From: Neobacillus soli NBRC 102451
GTDB lineage: Bacteria; Bacillota; Bacilli; Bacillales; Cytobacillaceae
Length of the DNA stretch: 64,000 nt
Reading direction: 5' to 3'
Assembly: GCF_001591665.1 (NCBI RefSeq)
Contig: NZ_BCVI01000040.1
Location: 1-64,000 of the forward strand
Part shown: positions 11,169 to 20,671 of the stretch, piece by piece
Numbering within the stretch: the first letter of the stretch is position 1
How the letters are laid out: every line of letters begins with the position of its first letter
Made by a program: the position numbers and the translations under genes
Notes under the pieces: generated by a model
The model's database searches: none
Told to the model about the DNA's origin: nothing
What the model saw: the letters and a program-made list of their open reading frames with translations, nothing else

Positions 11169-12109
11169 CGAAAATTGTTTTTATGGGCACACCTGATTTT
11201 TCAGTGCCAGTCCTTAGGCAAATCATCAATGATGGCTATGAGGTCATTGGGGTTGTAACCCAGCCGGATCGGCCGGTAGGCAGAAAAAGAGTGTTAACTC
11301 CGCCGCCGGTTAAGGTAGAGGCATTAAAACATGGAATCCCCGTCTTTCAACCTGAAAAAATCCGTCAAGAAAAAGAGCTTGAGGAAATCCTTTCATTAAA
11401 TCCAGATTTAATTGTAACGGCCGCCTTTGGGCAAATTTTACCCAATAGGCTGTTAGAAGCTCCTAAATACGGCTGTATTAATGTCCATGCATCGCTATTA
11501 CCGGAACTTCGCGGCGGTGCACCGATTCATTACGCGATCATTCAAGGGAAAAAGAAAACCGGTGTGACGATCATGTATATGGTTGAGAAATTGGATGCCG
11601 GTGATATTTTAACAAGTGTTGAAGTTCCCATCACAGAACAGGACAATGTGGGTACACTGCACGTAAAGTTAAGTGAGGCTGGGTCAAAGTTGTTATCCGA
11701 AACCTTGCCGTTCCTTCTGGAAGACAAACTTATTCCTAAACCGCAAAACAATGCTGAAGCAACGTTCGCAAGCAATATTAAGCGGGAACAGGAAAAGATT
11801 ATCTGGTCGAATTCAGGGGAAGAAATCTATAATCAAATCCGTGGGCTAAACCCTTGGCCAGTTGCCTTTACAACGATAGATGGCCAGATATTAAAAATAT
11901 GGCGGGCAGAAAAGGTTACCGGCTTAATGAGTCAAGGACCGGGAGCTATATTAAAAATAGAATCAGATGGCATTACGGTCGGCACTGGTGACCAGACAGC
12001 TATTAAATTTCAAGAAGTACAGCCTTCCGGGAAAACAAAAATGACGTGTGAGCAATTTTTGCGGGGCGCTGGCTCGAAAATAACATTAGACAGCAAGCTG
12101 GGGGAATAA
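11165..12109 (+). CDS. fmt: Methionyl-tRNA formyltransferase
   Basis: Formylates initiator Met-tRNA using 10-formyltetrahydrofolate. The 314-residue protein has [11 protein letters not shown] at the N-terminus, the catalytic [17 protein letters not shown] block with conserved Asn and His, the catalytic Asp in VEKLDAGDI, and the C-terminal tRNA-binding domain. It starts with the ATGA overlapping the end of def and ends two bases before rsmB, so def-fmt-rsmB should be translated in concert. Confidence 0.96.
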   Translation: MTKIVFMGTPDFSVPVLRQIINDGYEVIGVVTQPDRPVGRKRVLTPPPVKVEALKHGIPVFQPEKIRQEKELEEILSLNPDLIVTAAFGQILPNRLLEAPKYGCINVHASLLPELRGGAPIHYAIIQGKKKTGVTIMYMVEKLDAGDILTSVEVPITEQDNVGTLHVKLSEAGSKLLSETLPFLLEDKLIPKPQNNAEATFASNIKREQEKIIWSNSGEEIYNQIRGLNPWPVAFTTIDGQILKIWRAEKVTGLMSQGPGAILKIESDGITVGTGDQTAIKFQEVQPSGKTKMTCEQFLRGAGSKITLDSKLGE

Positions 12110-12110
12110 G

Positions 12111-13457
12111 ATGACGGCGCCAAAAAGAAATGTCCGTGAAACCGCAATGGATCTACTAGTAGCCATTGAGAAAAACCAATCCTATAGCAATTTGCTCCTT
12201 AACAGCACGATTGAAAAACATGAACTGCCTGCAAAAGACGTCGGATTACTGACAGAATTGACATATGGCACATTGCAAAGACGAATGGCGTTAGACTATT
12301 TTTTAAAGCCCTTCATAAAAAATAGTAAAAAGCTTGAGAATTGGATTCACCATTTATTAAGACTCACCCTTTATCAAATGATTTACCTTGATCGAATACC
12401 GGACAGAGCAGCGATTTATGAAGCGGTAGAAATTGCTAAAAAACGCGGTCATAAAGGGATTGCTAGTTTGGTTAACGGGGTGCTCCGCAGCATTCAGCGC
12501 GAAGGGCTTCCATCCTTGGAGGAAGTTTCTGATCCTAGCGTTAGATTAGCGATTGAAACTAGTCATCCCGAATGGCTTGTCACTAGATGGGTAAACCAAT
12601 TTGGCTTCGATAAAACGAAAGAAATGTGTGAAATTAATTTAACCGCACCGTTACAGACAGCAAGAGTAAATCTCACAAAAATTTCTCGAGATGAATGTAT
12701 AGTGCTTTTAGAGGAGGAAGGCTTTCAAATTGAAAAAAGCCCAATTATTCCTGAGGCTATCAGGTCGATAAAGGGGAATTTAGCCGCATCCTCTGCCTTT
12801 AAATCAGGAATGTTTACGATTCAAGACGAAAGCTCGATGCTCGCCGCCTATGCATTAGGTGGTGAACAAGAAGACTTGGTCCTCGATGCCTGTGCGGCAC
12901 CAGGAGGAAAAAGTACTCATATTGCTGAAAAAATGGACAATACGGGTGAAGTGATATCGATTGATCTTCACGAGCACAAGGTAAAATTAATCAATGATAA
13001 TGCCCGCCGTTTAGGGTTAAACAAGATTAAGACCATCGCAATGGATTCTAGACTTTTACAGGAAAAGTTTGCGGATGAAACATTCGATCGGGTACTGCTC
13101 GACGCACCGTGCTCCGGTCTTGGTGTGATGAGGAGAAAACCTGATATGAAATATACGAAAACAGAAAAGGATATCGAGCGGTTAAGCGGTATTCAGCAAA
13201 AGCTATTAACATCCGTTTCTCCCTTAGTGAAAAAGGGCGGTATTCTCGTCTACAGCACATGTACTGTCGATAAAGAGGAAAATGAACAAACGGTCATGAC
13301 ATTTTTGGAAAATTATCCTGAGTTTGAAGCGGATTTATCATTCAAGAATCGGATGCCTGAAGCGATTCAACCACTCATCAATGGTTTTGACCTCCAAATT
13401 TTCCCTCAGGATTTTGGCTCTGATGGGTTTTATATTGCAGTATTAAGAAAAGCGTAA
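12111..13457 (+). CDS. rsmB: 16S rRNA (cytosine-967-C5)-methyltransferase
   Basis: SAM-dependent m5C methyltransferase (Sun/RsmB) for 16S rRNA C967. An N-terminal NusB-like RNA-binding domain (about 1-140) precedes the Rossmann methyltransferase domain with motif I LDACAAPGGKSTH, motif IV LLDAPCSGLGVMRRKPD and motif VI VYSTCTVDKEENE, which together hold the two catalytic cysteines. GGGGGAATAAG provides the Shine-Dalgarno. The last residues, RKA, and the stop codon lie inside a dispersed repeat that begins at 13446, so the C-terminus may have been reshaped by that element. Confidence 0.95.
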   Translation: MTAPKRNVRETAMDLLVAIEKNQSYSNLLLNSTIEKHELPAKDVGLLTELTYGTLQRRMALDYFLKPFIKNSKKLENWIHHLLRLTLYQMIYLDRIPDRAAIYEAVEIAKKRGHKGIASLVNGVLRSIQREGLPSLEEVSDPSVRLAIETSHPEWLVTRWVNQFGFDKTKEMCEINLTAPLQTARVNLTKISRDECIVLLEEEGFQIEKSPIIPEAIRSIKGNLAASSAFKSGMFTIQDESSMLAAYALGGEQEDLVLDACAAPGGKSTHIAEKMDNTGEVISIDLHEHKVKLINDNARRLGLNKIKTIAMDSRLLQEKFADETFDRVLLDAPCSGLGVMRRKPDMKYTKTEKDIERLSGIQQKLLTSVSPLVKKGGILVYSTCTVDKEENEQTVMTFLENYPEFEADLSFKNRMPEAIQPLINGFDLQIFPQDFGSDGFYIAVLRKA

Positions 13458-13594
13458 GCGGCCATTTAGCGCACGACTAACTGGAGCGCTTCGACTGAGA
13501 TAAAGGAAACACGGAGAGCGAAAGCGATTCGATGTTGACTTATCGTAGGGAGGAGGGCGAAGTACACTAGTCGCTGGCCGCCGAAGCTAGACAA
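13446..13594 (+). repeat. Dispersed AGAAAAGCG-type repeat, copy 1 (long form)
   Basis: Starts AGAAAAGCGTAAGCGGCC inside the end of rsmB and closes CGCTGGCCGCCGAAGCTAGACA, matching the ends of copies at 20502, 38445 and (inverted) 41474. The GGCC/GGCC ends are complementary. The inner part, with GATAAAGGAAACACGG and TTGACTTATCGTAGG, is not found in the other copies here. It fills the rsmB-rlmN gap. Confidence 0.75.
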
Positions 13595-13613
13595 TAGAAA
13601 GAAGGTGTAACAG

Positions 13614-14705
13614 TTGGAACAATTGAATACAACTGAGACAAACACAAAATCGGACATAAAGAAAAAATCTATCTACTCTTTAGAGCTTCACGAATTAAAA
13701 AACTGGCTCTCTGAAAATGAGGAAAAGCCATTTCGGGCCGAGCAAATTTTCGATTGGCTTTATAAAAAGCGAATAACCGCATTTGAAGATATGAGCAATG
13801 TTGCAAAAAGCTTGCGAGATAAACTTGACGAACATTTTCAACTGACAACCCTAAATACTGCTATTCAACAAACATCTGCTGACGGAACGATAAAGTTTCT
13901 GTTTGAATTACATGATGGCTATTCAATCGAAACCGTCCTCATGCGCCATGATTATGGAAATTCCGTCTGTGTAACGACGCAGGTTGGCTGCCGGATTGGC
14001 TGTACCTTCTGTGCCTCAACACTTGGTGGCTTAAAAAGGCATTTAGAAGCAGGCGAGATTGTTGCACAGGTTGTCAAAGTACAACAGGTACTTGATGAAA
14101 CAGACGAGCGGGTTGATTCCGTGGTAATCATGGGGATTGGTGAGCCGTTTGATAACTACGATAATATGATGTCATTTTTAAAAATTATTAATCATGACAA
14201 AGCACTTAATATTGGGGCACGGCATATCACCGTCTCAACAAGTGGAATTGTTCCAAAAATCTATCAGTTCGCTGATGAAAAAATGCAAATCAACTTTGCT
14301 ATTTCCCTCCATGCCCCGAATACAGAATTACGGTCAAGGTTAATGCCGATTAACAAAGCATATAAACTTGATGACTTAATGAAAGCAGTAAGGTATTATA
14401 TCGATAAGACAGGTCGCCGGATAAGCTTTGAATATGGTCTTTTTGGCGGGGTAAACGATTCCACTGAGCATGCGGAAGAATTAGCAGCCCTCTTAAAGGA
14501 TATTAAGTGCCATGTGAATCTTATTCCAGTTAATTATGTCCCTGAAAGAGACTATGTTCGAACACCTAGAGATAAAATTTTTGCATTTGAAAAAACACTA
14601 AAAAATCGAGGAATTAATGTAACCATTCGCCGTGAGCAGGGGTCAGATATAGATGCAGCATGCGGGCAGCTTCGAGCAAAGGAGCGAAAAGAGGAGACGA
14701 GGTGA
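13614..14705 (+). CDS. rlmN: 23S rRNA (adenine-2503-C2)-methyltransferase RlmN
   Basis: Radical SAM enzyme that methylates A2503 of 23S rRNA and A37 of some tRNAs. The cluster motif CRIGCTFC places Cys at about 126, 130 and 133; [11 protein letters not shown], the SLHAPN segment and the C-terminal AACGQLR cysteine used in the methyl-transfer mechanism are present. The start is TTG 13614 after GAAGGTG; length 363 residues is normal. Its stop codon lies between the two possible prpC starts, so the two genes are nearly contiguous. It is separated from rsmB by a repeat element. Confidence 0.95.
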   Translation: MEQLNTTETNTKSDIKKKSIYSLELHELKNWLSENEEKPFRAEQIFDWLYKKRITAFEDMSNVAKSLRDKLDEHFQLTTLNTAIQQTSADGTIKFLFELHDGYSIETVLMRHDYGNSVCVTTQVGCRIGCTFCASTLGGLKRHLEAGEIVAQVVKVQQVLDETDERVDSVVIMGIGEPFDNYDNMMSFLKIINHDKALNIGARHITVSTSGIVPKIYQFADEKMQINFAISLHAPNTELRSRLMPINKAYKLDDLMKAVRYYIDKTGRRISFEYGLFGGVNDSTEHAEELAALLKDIKCHVNLIPVNYVPERDYVRTPRDKIFAFEKTLKNRGINVTIRREQGSDIDAACGQLRAKERKEETR

Positions 14706-14710
14706 CAAAA

Positions 14711-15469
14711 GTGAAGGCTGTTTTTAAAACGGACCAAGGTAAAGTTCGCCAGAATAATGAAGATAGCGGGGGGACTTTTGTAAATCAAGATGGACATCTT
14801 CTAGCCATTGTAGCAGATGGAATGGGTGGTCACCGAGCCGGTGATGTGGCCAGTCAAATGACATTATCACATTTACAAAAAATGTGGGAGCAATCTGAAG
14901 GGATTCAAACCGCTGATCAAGCCGGAGCATGGCTGAAAACCCATGTTCTCCAGGTGAATCGATTATTGTTTGAACATTCCAAAAGCAATCAGGAATGTGA
15001 AGGAATGGGTACTACCATTGAGGCAGTGATTGCTACAGATCATTTTACAACTATTGCCCATGTAGGCGACAGTCGTTGTTACATCTTAAATGATTCTGGA
15101 TTTAAGCAGCTAACTGAAGATCATACGCTCGTCAATGAATTAGTCCGAACTGGACAAATCACAAAAGAAGATGCAGAGCATCACCCTAGGAAAAACTGGA
15201 TCTTAAGGGCATTGGGAACAGAAAAAGACGTGAAAATTGATATCAAAACAATCATGTTCGAAGAAGGGGATTTTCTCCTTCTTTGCTCTGATGGATTGTC
15301 AAATAAAGTTAGCGACAATGTAATGGTTCAAATTCTTCAAAATGAAGATTCGCTGGAACAAAAGGCTTCATCATTTGTTAACATCGCAAACGAAAATGGT
15401 GGAGAAGACAACATCACCCTGATTATATTAGAGTTTGTTGATGAAATTGAATTGGGTGATGATAAGTGA
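14711..15469 (+). CDS. prpC: PP2C-type serine/threonine phosphatase PrpC (Stp)
   Basis: Metal-dependent phosphatase that reverses phosphorylation by PrkC. PPM motifs are all visible: VADGMGGHRAGD, GMGTTIEAV, AHVGDSRCY, CSDGLSNKV and NGGEDNITLI. I choose GTG 14711 (252 residues) because an ideal GAGGTGA Shine-Dalgarno lies just upstream and the start aligns with B. subtilis PrpC; GTG 14702, which overlaps rlmN by four bases, would add three residues and is possible. It overlaps prkC by GTGA, as expected for a kinase/phosphatase pair kept in balance. Confidence 0.95.
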   Translation: MKAVFKTDQGKVRQNNEDSGGTFVNQDGHLLAIVADGMGGHRAGDVASQMTLSHLQKMWEQSEGIQTADQAGAWLKTHVLQVNRLLFEHSKSNQECEGMGTTIEAVIATDHFTTIAHVGDSRCYILNDSGFKQLTEDHTLVNELVRTGQITKEDAEHHPRKNWILRALGTEKDVKIDIKTIMFEEGDFLLLCSDGLSNKVSDNVMVQILQNEDSLEQKASSFVNIANENGGEDNITLIILEFVDEIELGDDK

Positions 15470-17445
15470 TTATTGGGAAAAGAATAAGCGGCCGCTATAA
15501 AGTTCTTGAAATGATTGGCGGAGGCGGGATGGCAAATGTTTATTTAGCGCATGATATGATTTTGGACAGAGATGTTGCCGTAAAAATGCTGCGCCTCGAT
15601 TTTGCCAATGATGAGGAATTCATTCGACGCTTTCATAGAGAAGCACAATCCGCTACTAGTCTTGCCCATCCCAATATCGTAAGTATTTATGATGTTGGTG
15701 AAGAGGATTCCCTATACTATATTGTCATGGAATATGTGCATGGGCAAACCTTAAAGCAATACATACAACAGCATTCATCATTAAGGGTAGATGAAGCACT
15801 AGATATTATGATGCAATTAACTTCGGCTATTTCAAATGCTCATCATAATCATATTATTCATCGGGATATAAAGCCGCATAATATATTAATTGATGGTAAT
15901 GGTAATGTGAAAATTACTGATTTTGGAATTGCAATGGCTTTGAGTGCTACAAGTATCACTCAAACGAATTCTGTATTAGGTTCCGTCCATTATTTATCGC
16001 CAGAACAAGCCCGTGGCGGAATGGCCAATCGAAAATCCGATATTTATTCACTTGGGATTGTCATGTTTGAAATTTTAACAGGCAGACTTCCGTTTTCTGG
16101 GGAATCAGCTGTTTCTATTGCCTTGAAGCATCTCCAATCGGAAACACCTTCTGTCAGAAGATGGAATCCAAACATACCGCAAAGCGTCGAGAATATTGTC
16201 TTAAAAGCAACAGCAAAGGACTCGTTTCATCGTTATAATAGTGTCGATGAAATGGAGGAGGATTTAAGGACGGCCCTTGATCCAGAGAGAATGAATGAAC
16301 CCAAGTTTGTTATTCCGATTGATAATGAAGCAACGAAGGCAATCCCAGTAATAACCGATGAGCGTCCTCTTAAAAATTTCGATGAAACATTAGTTCATAG
16401 TACTGATAAAATAGGGCCAGCCAATAAGAAAGCAGCAAAAAAGGCCAAAAAAAGTAATAAAAAACGAAAAAAGTGGCCAATTGTGTTAATATCGACATTC
16501 TTTGCACTCGTCATTCTTGGTGTATTATCAGTTGTTTTTTTACCTGGATTATTGTCTCCAAAGGATATTAAAATTCCTGATGTAAGTGGAATGGATGAAG
16601 TTGATGCGATTTCCAAGCTAGAACTAACAGGACTAATGGCAGGGAAAAAAATCGAGATAACCGATAATAAAGTGGAGAAAGGCAAGGTCATTAAGACAGA
16701 CCCCGAAATTGGCAGTACCGTAAAAGAAAATGGGAAAGTTGATTTATATATTAGTTCTGGAAAAGAAAAGTATGAACTATCAGATTATGAGGGGCGCCTC
16801 TACGAGGATGTAATCCGCTTACTCGAGAATAGAAATTTTAAAGATATTAAGAAAACTGACCAGAACGATGACAGTGAGCCAGGGACAATTATTAGTCAAA
16901 ATCCACCTGGCGGTGAAGAGGTCGTTCCCGAGGATACAGTCTTAGAGTTTGTTGTCAGTAAAGGGCCAGAAAAAATTGTCTTAAAGGACTTAACACAATA
17001 TAGCTTAAAAGGTGCTCAGGATTACGTTTCAATGGTAGGGCTGACCTTAGATTCCACACAAGAAAAATACGATGAAGAAATCCCTGCCGGCATGGTAATT
17101 TCCCAATCACCGAAGCAGGGGGCTGAATTGAAAAAGGGAGACAAGGTGACAGTCGTTATTTCAAAGGGAAAAGAAGATAAACCGCCAAAAAGATTTGTCA
17201 AAGATATAACGATTGAATATGTCCCAGATGTAACAGGAGAGCCCGGTCAAAAACAGGAGGTTCTTATCTATATTGAGGATATGAACCATAGTATGACAGA
17301 ACCTGCTGAGACATTTGAAATAACGGAGACTAAAAAAATTCCAATTGAACTTCTTATTCCATTCGGAAAGAAAGCAGGCTACAGAGTTATTCGTGACAGC
17401 ACGGTCATTGCCCAAGAAGTAATCAATTACGATGATGTGGAATGA
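15466..17445 (+). CDS. prkC: PASTA-domain serine/threonine kinase PrkC
   Basis: Membrane eukaryotic-like kinase; PrkC senses muropeptides and controls germination and cell-wall homeostasis in Bacillus. Kinase domain about 10-270: glycine loop IGGGGMANV, Lys40, HRDIKPHN with Asp134, DFG at 152-154 and a Thr/Ser-rich activation loop near 160-170. A lysine-rich juxtamembrane stretch and one transmembrane helix (about 338-360) lead to three extracellular PASTA repeats (starting near 366, 433 and 502) and a C-terminal beta-rich domain. The start is GTG, overlapping prpC by four bases. Length 659 residues. Confidence 0.96.
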   Translation: MIIGKRISGRYKVLEMIGGGGMANVYLAHDMILDRDVAVKMLRLDFANDEEFIRRFHREAQSATSLAHPNIVSIYDVGEEDSLYYIVMEYVHGQTLKQYIQQHSSLRVDEALDIMMQLTSAISNAHHNHIIHRDIKPHNILIDGNGNVKITDFGIAMALSATSITQTNSVLGSVHYLSPEQARGGMANRKSDIYSLGIVMFEILTGRLPFSGESAVSIALKHLQSETPSVRRWNPNIPQSVENIVLKATAKDSFHRYNSVDEMEEDLRTALDPERMNEPKFVIPIDNEATKAIPVITDERPLKNFDETLVHSTDKIGPANKKAAKKAKKSNKKRKKWPIVLISTFFALVILGVLSVVFLPGLLSPKDIKIPDVSGMDEVDAISKLELTGLMAGKKIEITDNKVEKGKVIKTDPEIGSTVKENGKVDLYISSGKEKYELSDYEGRLYEDVIRLLENRNFKDIKKTDQNDDSEPGTIISQNPPGGEEVVPEDTVLEFVVSKGPEKIVLKDLTQYSLKGAQDYVSMVGLTLDSTQEKYDEEIPAGMVISQSPKQGAELKKGDKVTVVISKGKEDKPPKRFVKDITIEYVPDVTGEPGQKQEVLIYIEDMNHSMTEPAETFEITETKKIPIELLIPFGKKAGYRVIRDSTVIAQEVINYDDVE

Positions 17446-17449
17446 GCAA

Positions 17450-17480
17450 AGCCATTCCATGCTATGCATAAAGAATGGCT
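17450..17480 (+). other. Hairpin after prkC without a T run
   Basis: AGCCATTC (17450-17457) pairs perfectly with GAATGGCT (17473-17480) across a 15-nt loop. No T tract follows, so it may be an mRNA processing or stability element rather than a terminator. Confidence 0.4.
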
Positions 17481-17546
17481 GACAATAAAGAGTATCTTTA
17501 GGGTAAATTAAGCCTTTGAGAAAATGAATAGGCAGGGAGTGTGGCT

Positions 17547-18428
17547 ATGCCTGAAGGAAAAATTATCAAAGCTTTAAGCGGCTTTTATTATGTTCTTGTT
17601 GACGGGGAATTAATCCAATGCCGTGGACGAGGGGTATTTAGAAAAAATAATATTACCCCTCTTGTTGGTGATGAGGTAGTTTTCCAAGCCGAAAATAACT
17701 TGGAAGGGTACATTATGGAAGTGAAAGAACGCAGAAATGAATTGTTCCGACCGCCTATTGCTAATGTAGACCAAGCGATACTGGTTTTTTCTGCTGTTGA
17801 GCCGGATTTCAGTACCGTGCTGCTCGATCGTTTTTTGGTTTTGGTTGAATTTAATCATATCGAACCATTAATTTGTATCACCAAGATGGACCTTACGAAC
17901 AATGAGCAAAAGCAGAGGTTGGAAGCCCATAAGGAGCAGTATAAAGCGGCTGGATATGAAGTAATTCTCACTTCTTCCGAAACAGAAGGAGGAATAGAAC
18001 AGTTATATCCGCATGTGGAAAATAAAATTTCTGTGTTTGCCGGCCAATCGGGTGTCGGGAAGTCTTCATTGCTTAATGTTCTTCGGCCTGATCTTGAACT
18101 TAAAACAGATGATATTTCCTCCCATCTAGGCCGCGGGAAGCATACGACAAGACATGTTGAGCTCATTAAGATTGGTAACGGACTAATTGCCGATACACCA
18201 GGATTCAGCTCATTAGAATTCACCGGTATTGAAGCGGAGGCATTGACATCCTGCTTTCCAGAATTACAGAAGGCGAGCGAGAATTGTAAATTCCGTGGCT
18301 GCTTCCATATAAGTGAGCCAAAATGCGGTGTCAAACAATCCGTTGAATCGGGGGAAATCCCAGACTATCGTTACCAGCATTATGTGGATTTCCTCCAGGA
18401 AATAAAAGATAGAAAGCCGAGGTATTAA
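17547..18428 (+). CDS. rsgA: Small ribosomal subunit biogenesis GTPase RsgA (CpgA/YloQ)
   Basis: Circularly permuted GTPase for late 30S maturation; in B. subtilis (CpgA) it is also a PrkC substrate. The motif order is permuted as in the family: G4 ITKMDL comes before G1 GQSGVGKSS and G3 DTPGFSS. An N-terminal OB fold ([10 protein letters not shown]) and a C-terminal zinc motif (CKFRGCFH and a later Cys) are present. ATG 17547 matches the family [15 protein letters not shown] 17541 would add two residues. Length 293. It sits directly after its kinase gene and two bases before rpe. Confidence 0.96.
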   Translation: MPEGKIIKALSGFYYVLVDGELIQCRGRGVFRKNNITPLVGDEVVFQAENNLEGYIMEVKERRNELFRPPIANVDQAILVFSAVEPDFSTVLLDRFLVLVEFNHIEPLICITKMDLTNNEQKQRLEAHKEQYKAAGYEVILTSSETEGGIEQLYPHVENKISVFAGQSGVGKSSLLNVLRPDLELKTDDISSHLGRGKHTTRHVELIKIGNGLIADTPGFSSLEFTGIEAEALTSCFPELQKASENCKFRGCFHISEPKCGVKQSVESGEIPDYRYQHYVDFLQEIKDRKPRY

Positions 18429-18430
18429 GC

Positions 18431-19075
18431 ATGGTGAAAATAGCACCTTCGATTCTTTCAGCCGATTTTTCAAAATTGGGGGAAGAAATTTTAGCAGTGG
18501 AGAGAGGGGGAGCAGATTACATTCATATTGATGTCATGGATGGTCACTTTGTCCCAAATATCACGATTGGACCACTGATTGTGGAAGCCATTCGCCCGAT
18601 AACAAAGCTGCCGCTGGATGTGCACTTGATGATTGAAAACCCTGATCAATATATTGAAGCGTTTGTCAAGGCCGGGGCTGATTATATTACCGTTCATGTC
18701 GAGGCGTGCCGACATCTTCATCGTACCATCCAAAATATTAAATCGTATGGAATCAAGGCGGGTGTGGTGTTAAATCCAGCTACACCAGTAGACTCGATTC
18801 AACACATCATTGGGGAGATTGATATGGTGTTATTAATGTCAGTCAATCCCGGGTTTGGCGGCCAAAAATTCATTCCTGAGGTTCTTCCAAAAATAAGAAA
18901 AGTGAAAGAATTGGCGAACCAAAAAGGGGTAGCTCTGGAAATTGAAATTGATGGCGGCGTCAATCCGGAAACGGCAAAACTGTGCATGGAAGCTGGTGCG
19001 ACGGTACTGGTCGCAGGCTCAGCGATTTATAATCAAACGAATTACGCAAATGCCATATCGTTAATAAGAGGTTAG
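18431..19075 (+). CDS. rpe: Ribulose-phosphate 3-epimerase
   Basis: Interconverts ribulose 5-phosphate and xylulose 5-phosphate in the pentose phosphate pathway. TIM-barrel motifs: [11 protein letters not shown] at the N-terminus, [12 protein letters not shown] with metal ligands, [22 protein letters not shown] and [11 protein letters not shown]. Length 214 residues. It starts two bases after rsgA, so it belongs to the same transcript, and a terminator hairpin follows before thiN. Confidence 0.96.
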   Translation: MVKIAPSILSADFSKLGEEILAVERGGADYIHIDVMDGHFVPNITIGPLIVEAIRPITKLPLDVHLMIENPDQYIEAFVKAGADYITVHVEACRHLHRTIQNIKSYGIKAGVVLNPATPVDSIQHIIGEIDMVLLMSVNPGFGGQKFIPEVLPKIRKVKELANQKGVALEIEIDGGVNPETAKLCMEAGATVLVAGSAIYNQTNYANAISLIRG

Positions 19076-19082
19076 TGAAAAG

Positions 19083-19112
19083 AAAGTCGGCATAATTGCC
19101 CGGCTTTTTTTG
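19083..19112 (+). terminator. Terminator between rpe and thiN
   Basis: AAGTCGG (19084-19090) pairs with CCGGCTT (19100-19106, one T-G pair), followed by a T7 run. The gap to thiN is too short for an obvious promoter, so read-through probably supplies some thiN transcript. Confidence 0.7.
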
Positions 19113-19136
19113 CCTATTGTAAAGGGGAAGAGTGTT

Positions 19137-19781
19137 TTGATTATCAATATTCTCGCCGGTGGTCCTGAAGACCTTTTACCTAAGTTGACTGATTTTGCTG
19201 AAAATGCTGTCTGGGTGGGAGTGGATCGCGGGGTCTTTCATCTGTTAAAAAGAGACATAAAGCCAGTGATTGCTTTTGGGGATTTCGATTCTGTTTCGCA
19301 AGAAGAATTAACATTCATTGAAGGTGAAGTAACAGAATTGAAGCGCTATAAACCTGAAAAGGATGAAACGGATATGGAGCTGGCCCTCAATTGGGCAATA
19401 GATCAGAATCCTAAAATAATCCGCTTGTTTGGAGCAACCGGGGGCAGACTCGATCATTTGTTTGCTAATGTTCACCTTTTGCTGAATTCTTCAAAAGTAA
19501 AGAACACAGCTGAAATCTTTTTAATTGACCGCCAAAATATTGTCTTTCTAAAAGAACCCGGGACCTATAAAGTTGAAAAAAGTCCTTATGAAAAATATAT
19601 TTCTTTTGTTCCTTTAACGCTAAATGTTTCCAATCTTACCCTTGAAGGCTTTAAATTTCCATTGAAGAACCGTCATATTTCACTTGGGTCAACGCTATGT
19701 ATTAGTAATGAACTTATTAGTGATTATGGTACTTTTTCATTTTCTGAAGGCATATTAATAGTGATAAGAAGTCATGATTAA
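19137..19781 (+). CDS. thiN: Thiamine pyrophosphokinase
   Basis: Converts thiamine to thiamine diphosphate with ATP, the salvage route to the cofactor. Family blocks: INILAGGPEDLLP, GVDRGVFHLL, AFGDFDSVS, PEKDETDMELAL and LFGATGGRLDH. I choose TTG 19137: AAAGGGGAAG lies 6 nt upstream and MIINILAGG aligns with known ThiN. A TTG at 19110 would lie inside the terminator hairpin upstream. 214 residues. Confidence 0.92.
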   Translation: MIINILAGGPEDLLPKLTDFAENAVWVGVDRGVFHLLKRDIKPVIAFGDFDSVSQEELTFIEGEVTELKRYKPEKDETDMELALNWAIDQNPKIIRLFGATGGRLDHLFANVHLLLNSSKVKNTAEIFLIDRQNIVFLKEPGTYKVEKSPYEKYISFVPLTLNVSNLTLEGFKFPLKNRHISLGSTLCISNELISDYGTFSFSEGILIVIRSHD

Positions 19782-19883
19782 TATGTTAACTTGTAGCTGA
19801 TTTCGTTCGTTTGAATAATATGTTAAGGCGTTCGAAAAAAGTTGAAATGAATAAGCTGTGGGAGATTTGTGAGGAGGGACAGT

Positions 19884-19967
19884 ATGAAATTCTATACGAT
19901 TAAACTGCCGAAATTTTTAGGCGGACTTGTCCGGGCGATGATTGGTGCGTTTAAGAAAAACGAATAA
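19884..19967 (+). CDS. spoVM: SpoVM, spore coat assembly peptide
   Basis: A 27-residue peptide read directly from the sequence: it begins MKFYTIKLPKFLGG and ends GAFKKNE. SpoVM is an amphipathic helix that recognises positive curvature on the forespore surface and anchors SpoIVA, the coat basement protein. Pro9, the residue needed for curvature sensing, is conserved. A strong GAGGAGGGA Shine-Dalgarno precedes the ATG. In B. subtilis it is transcribed by SigE; I could not find a convincing SigE promoter in the 100 nt upstream. Its presence shows the organism descends from endospore formers. Confidence 0.96.
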   Translation: MKFYTIKLPKFLGGLVRAMIGAFKKNE

Positions 19968-20014
19968 AAACATACTAAATTTAATTAGTTTCTGTTTATG
20001 ACCATTTATAACCT

Positions 20015-20045
20015 TTTGGCACCCGTTTGGGTGCTTTTTATTTTT
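20015..20045 (+). terminator. Terminator after spoVM
   Basis: GCACCC (20019-20024), loop GTTT, GGGTGC (20029-20034), then TTTTTATTTTT. Confidence 0.85.
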
Positions 20046-20093
20046 CCTATTGGGGAAAGATAAAAGAATCACATCAATTGTCCTCTTTTGGAC

Positions 20094-20123
20094 AAAAAAT
20101 AAAGGACATCCGATTGGATGCCC
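20094..20123 (-). terminator. Terminator of rpmB (minus strand)
   Basis: On the minus strand GGGCATCC, loop AATC, GGATGTCC (one G-T pair), then TTTATTTTTT. It faces the spoVM terminator, so the convergent units are insulated. Confidence 0.8.
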
Positions 20124-20131
20124 CACACCTT

Positions 20132-20320
20132 TTATACTCGTTCAACTTTACCGGATTTTAACGCTCTTGCAGAAACCCAAACACGCTTAGGCTTACCATC
20201 AACAAGAATACGTACTTTTTGTAGGTTAGCACCCCATGTACGCTTATTCGCGTTCATTGCGTGAGAACGATTGTTACCAGTAGTTGTTTTCTTACCAGTT
20301 ATTACACATTGACGTGGCAT
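20132..20320 (-). CDS. rpmB: 50S ribosomal protein L28
   Basis: Ribosomal protein bL28, 62 residues, [17 protein letters not shown] at the N-terminus and [14 protein letters not shown] at the end. Only one cysteine (Cys5) is present, so this is the zinc-free C-minus type. A strong AAGGAGGGAAATCATT leader gives the Shine-Dalgarno. It is transcribed against its neighbours, as in other Bacillus, and is a single-gene unit with its own terminator. Confidence 0.97.
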   Translation of the reverse strand: MPRQCVITGKKTTTGNNRSHAMNANKRTWGANLQKVRILVDGKPKRVWVSARALKSGKVERV

Positions 20321-20501
20321 AATGATTTCCCTCCTTAACTACCAAAAGCTATATACAGCAATCTTTTAGATGCTTCATCTAGATATAGAAAATTGTCCTA
20401 AGCAAATTTTCTAGCCTTGAGATACCTTAATAATTTATCATACAACTTATCTGAATGCAAGAGCTGTGTGGAAACCTTTCAAGAAAAAAGCCTTGACAGT
20501 C

Positions 20502-20564
20502 AGAAAAGCGCAAGCTTCCTTTGCGCGATGTCTGCTAGTCGCTGGGCGCTGGAGCCAGACAATT
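20502..20564 (+). repeat. Dispersed AGAAAAGCG-type repeat, copy 2
   Basis: Runs from AGAAAAGCGCAAGC to GCTGGGCGCTGGAGCCAGACA; the right end is nearly identical to the copy at 38445. Short form, about 63 bp. Confidence 0.75.
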
Positions 20565-20613
20565 CTCAAAGTTTAAAAATATTAAACAGGCAGGTATGGC
20601 TTTCAATATTGGA

Positions 20614-20641
20614 TTGACTATAGTAAAATGACTGTAGTCAA
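20614..20641. promoter_or_regulatory. Long inverted repeat upstream of yloU, candidate operator or hairpin
   Basis: Arms TTGACTATAGT (20614-20624) and ACTGTAGTCAA (20631-20641) are 11 bp with a single mismatch around a 6-nt centre, AAAATG. It overlaps a candidate -10 (TAAAAT at 20624, or TATAGT at 20619) and ends about 14 nt before the Shine-Dalgarno of yloU. There is no T run, so an operator or mRNA hairpin is more likely than a terminator. Confidence 0.5.
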
Positions 20642-20671
20642 AGAGCAATTTTTCAGGAGGGGGAACGATTC

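Larger units (their letters stand above)
20321..20671. other. Intergenic region rpmB-yloU (351 nt)
   Basis: Divergent spacer holding the rpmB leader (left), a dispersed repeat at 20502-20564 and a long inverted repeat at 20614-20641 before yloU. No conserved small gene was found; the 66-codon frame starting at 20417 lies across the repeat and looks accidental. Confidence 0.6.

Noticed and set aside
20493-20515. TTGACA at the left edge of repeat copy 2
   Set aside because: No -10 at proper spacing inside the repeat, and it is 180 nt from yloU.
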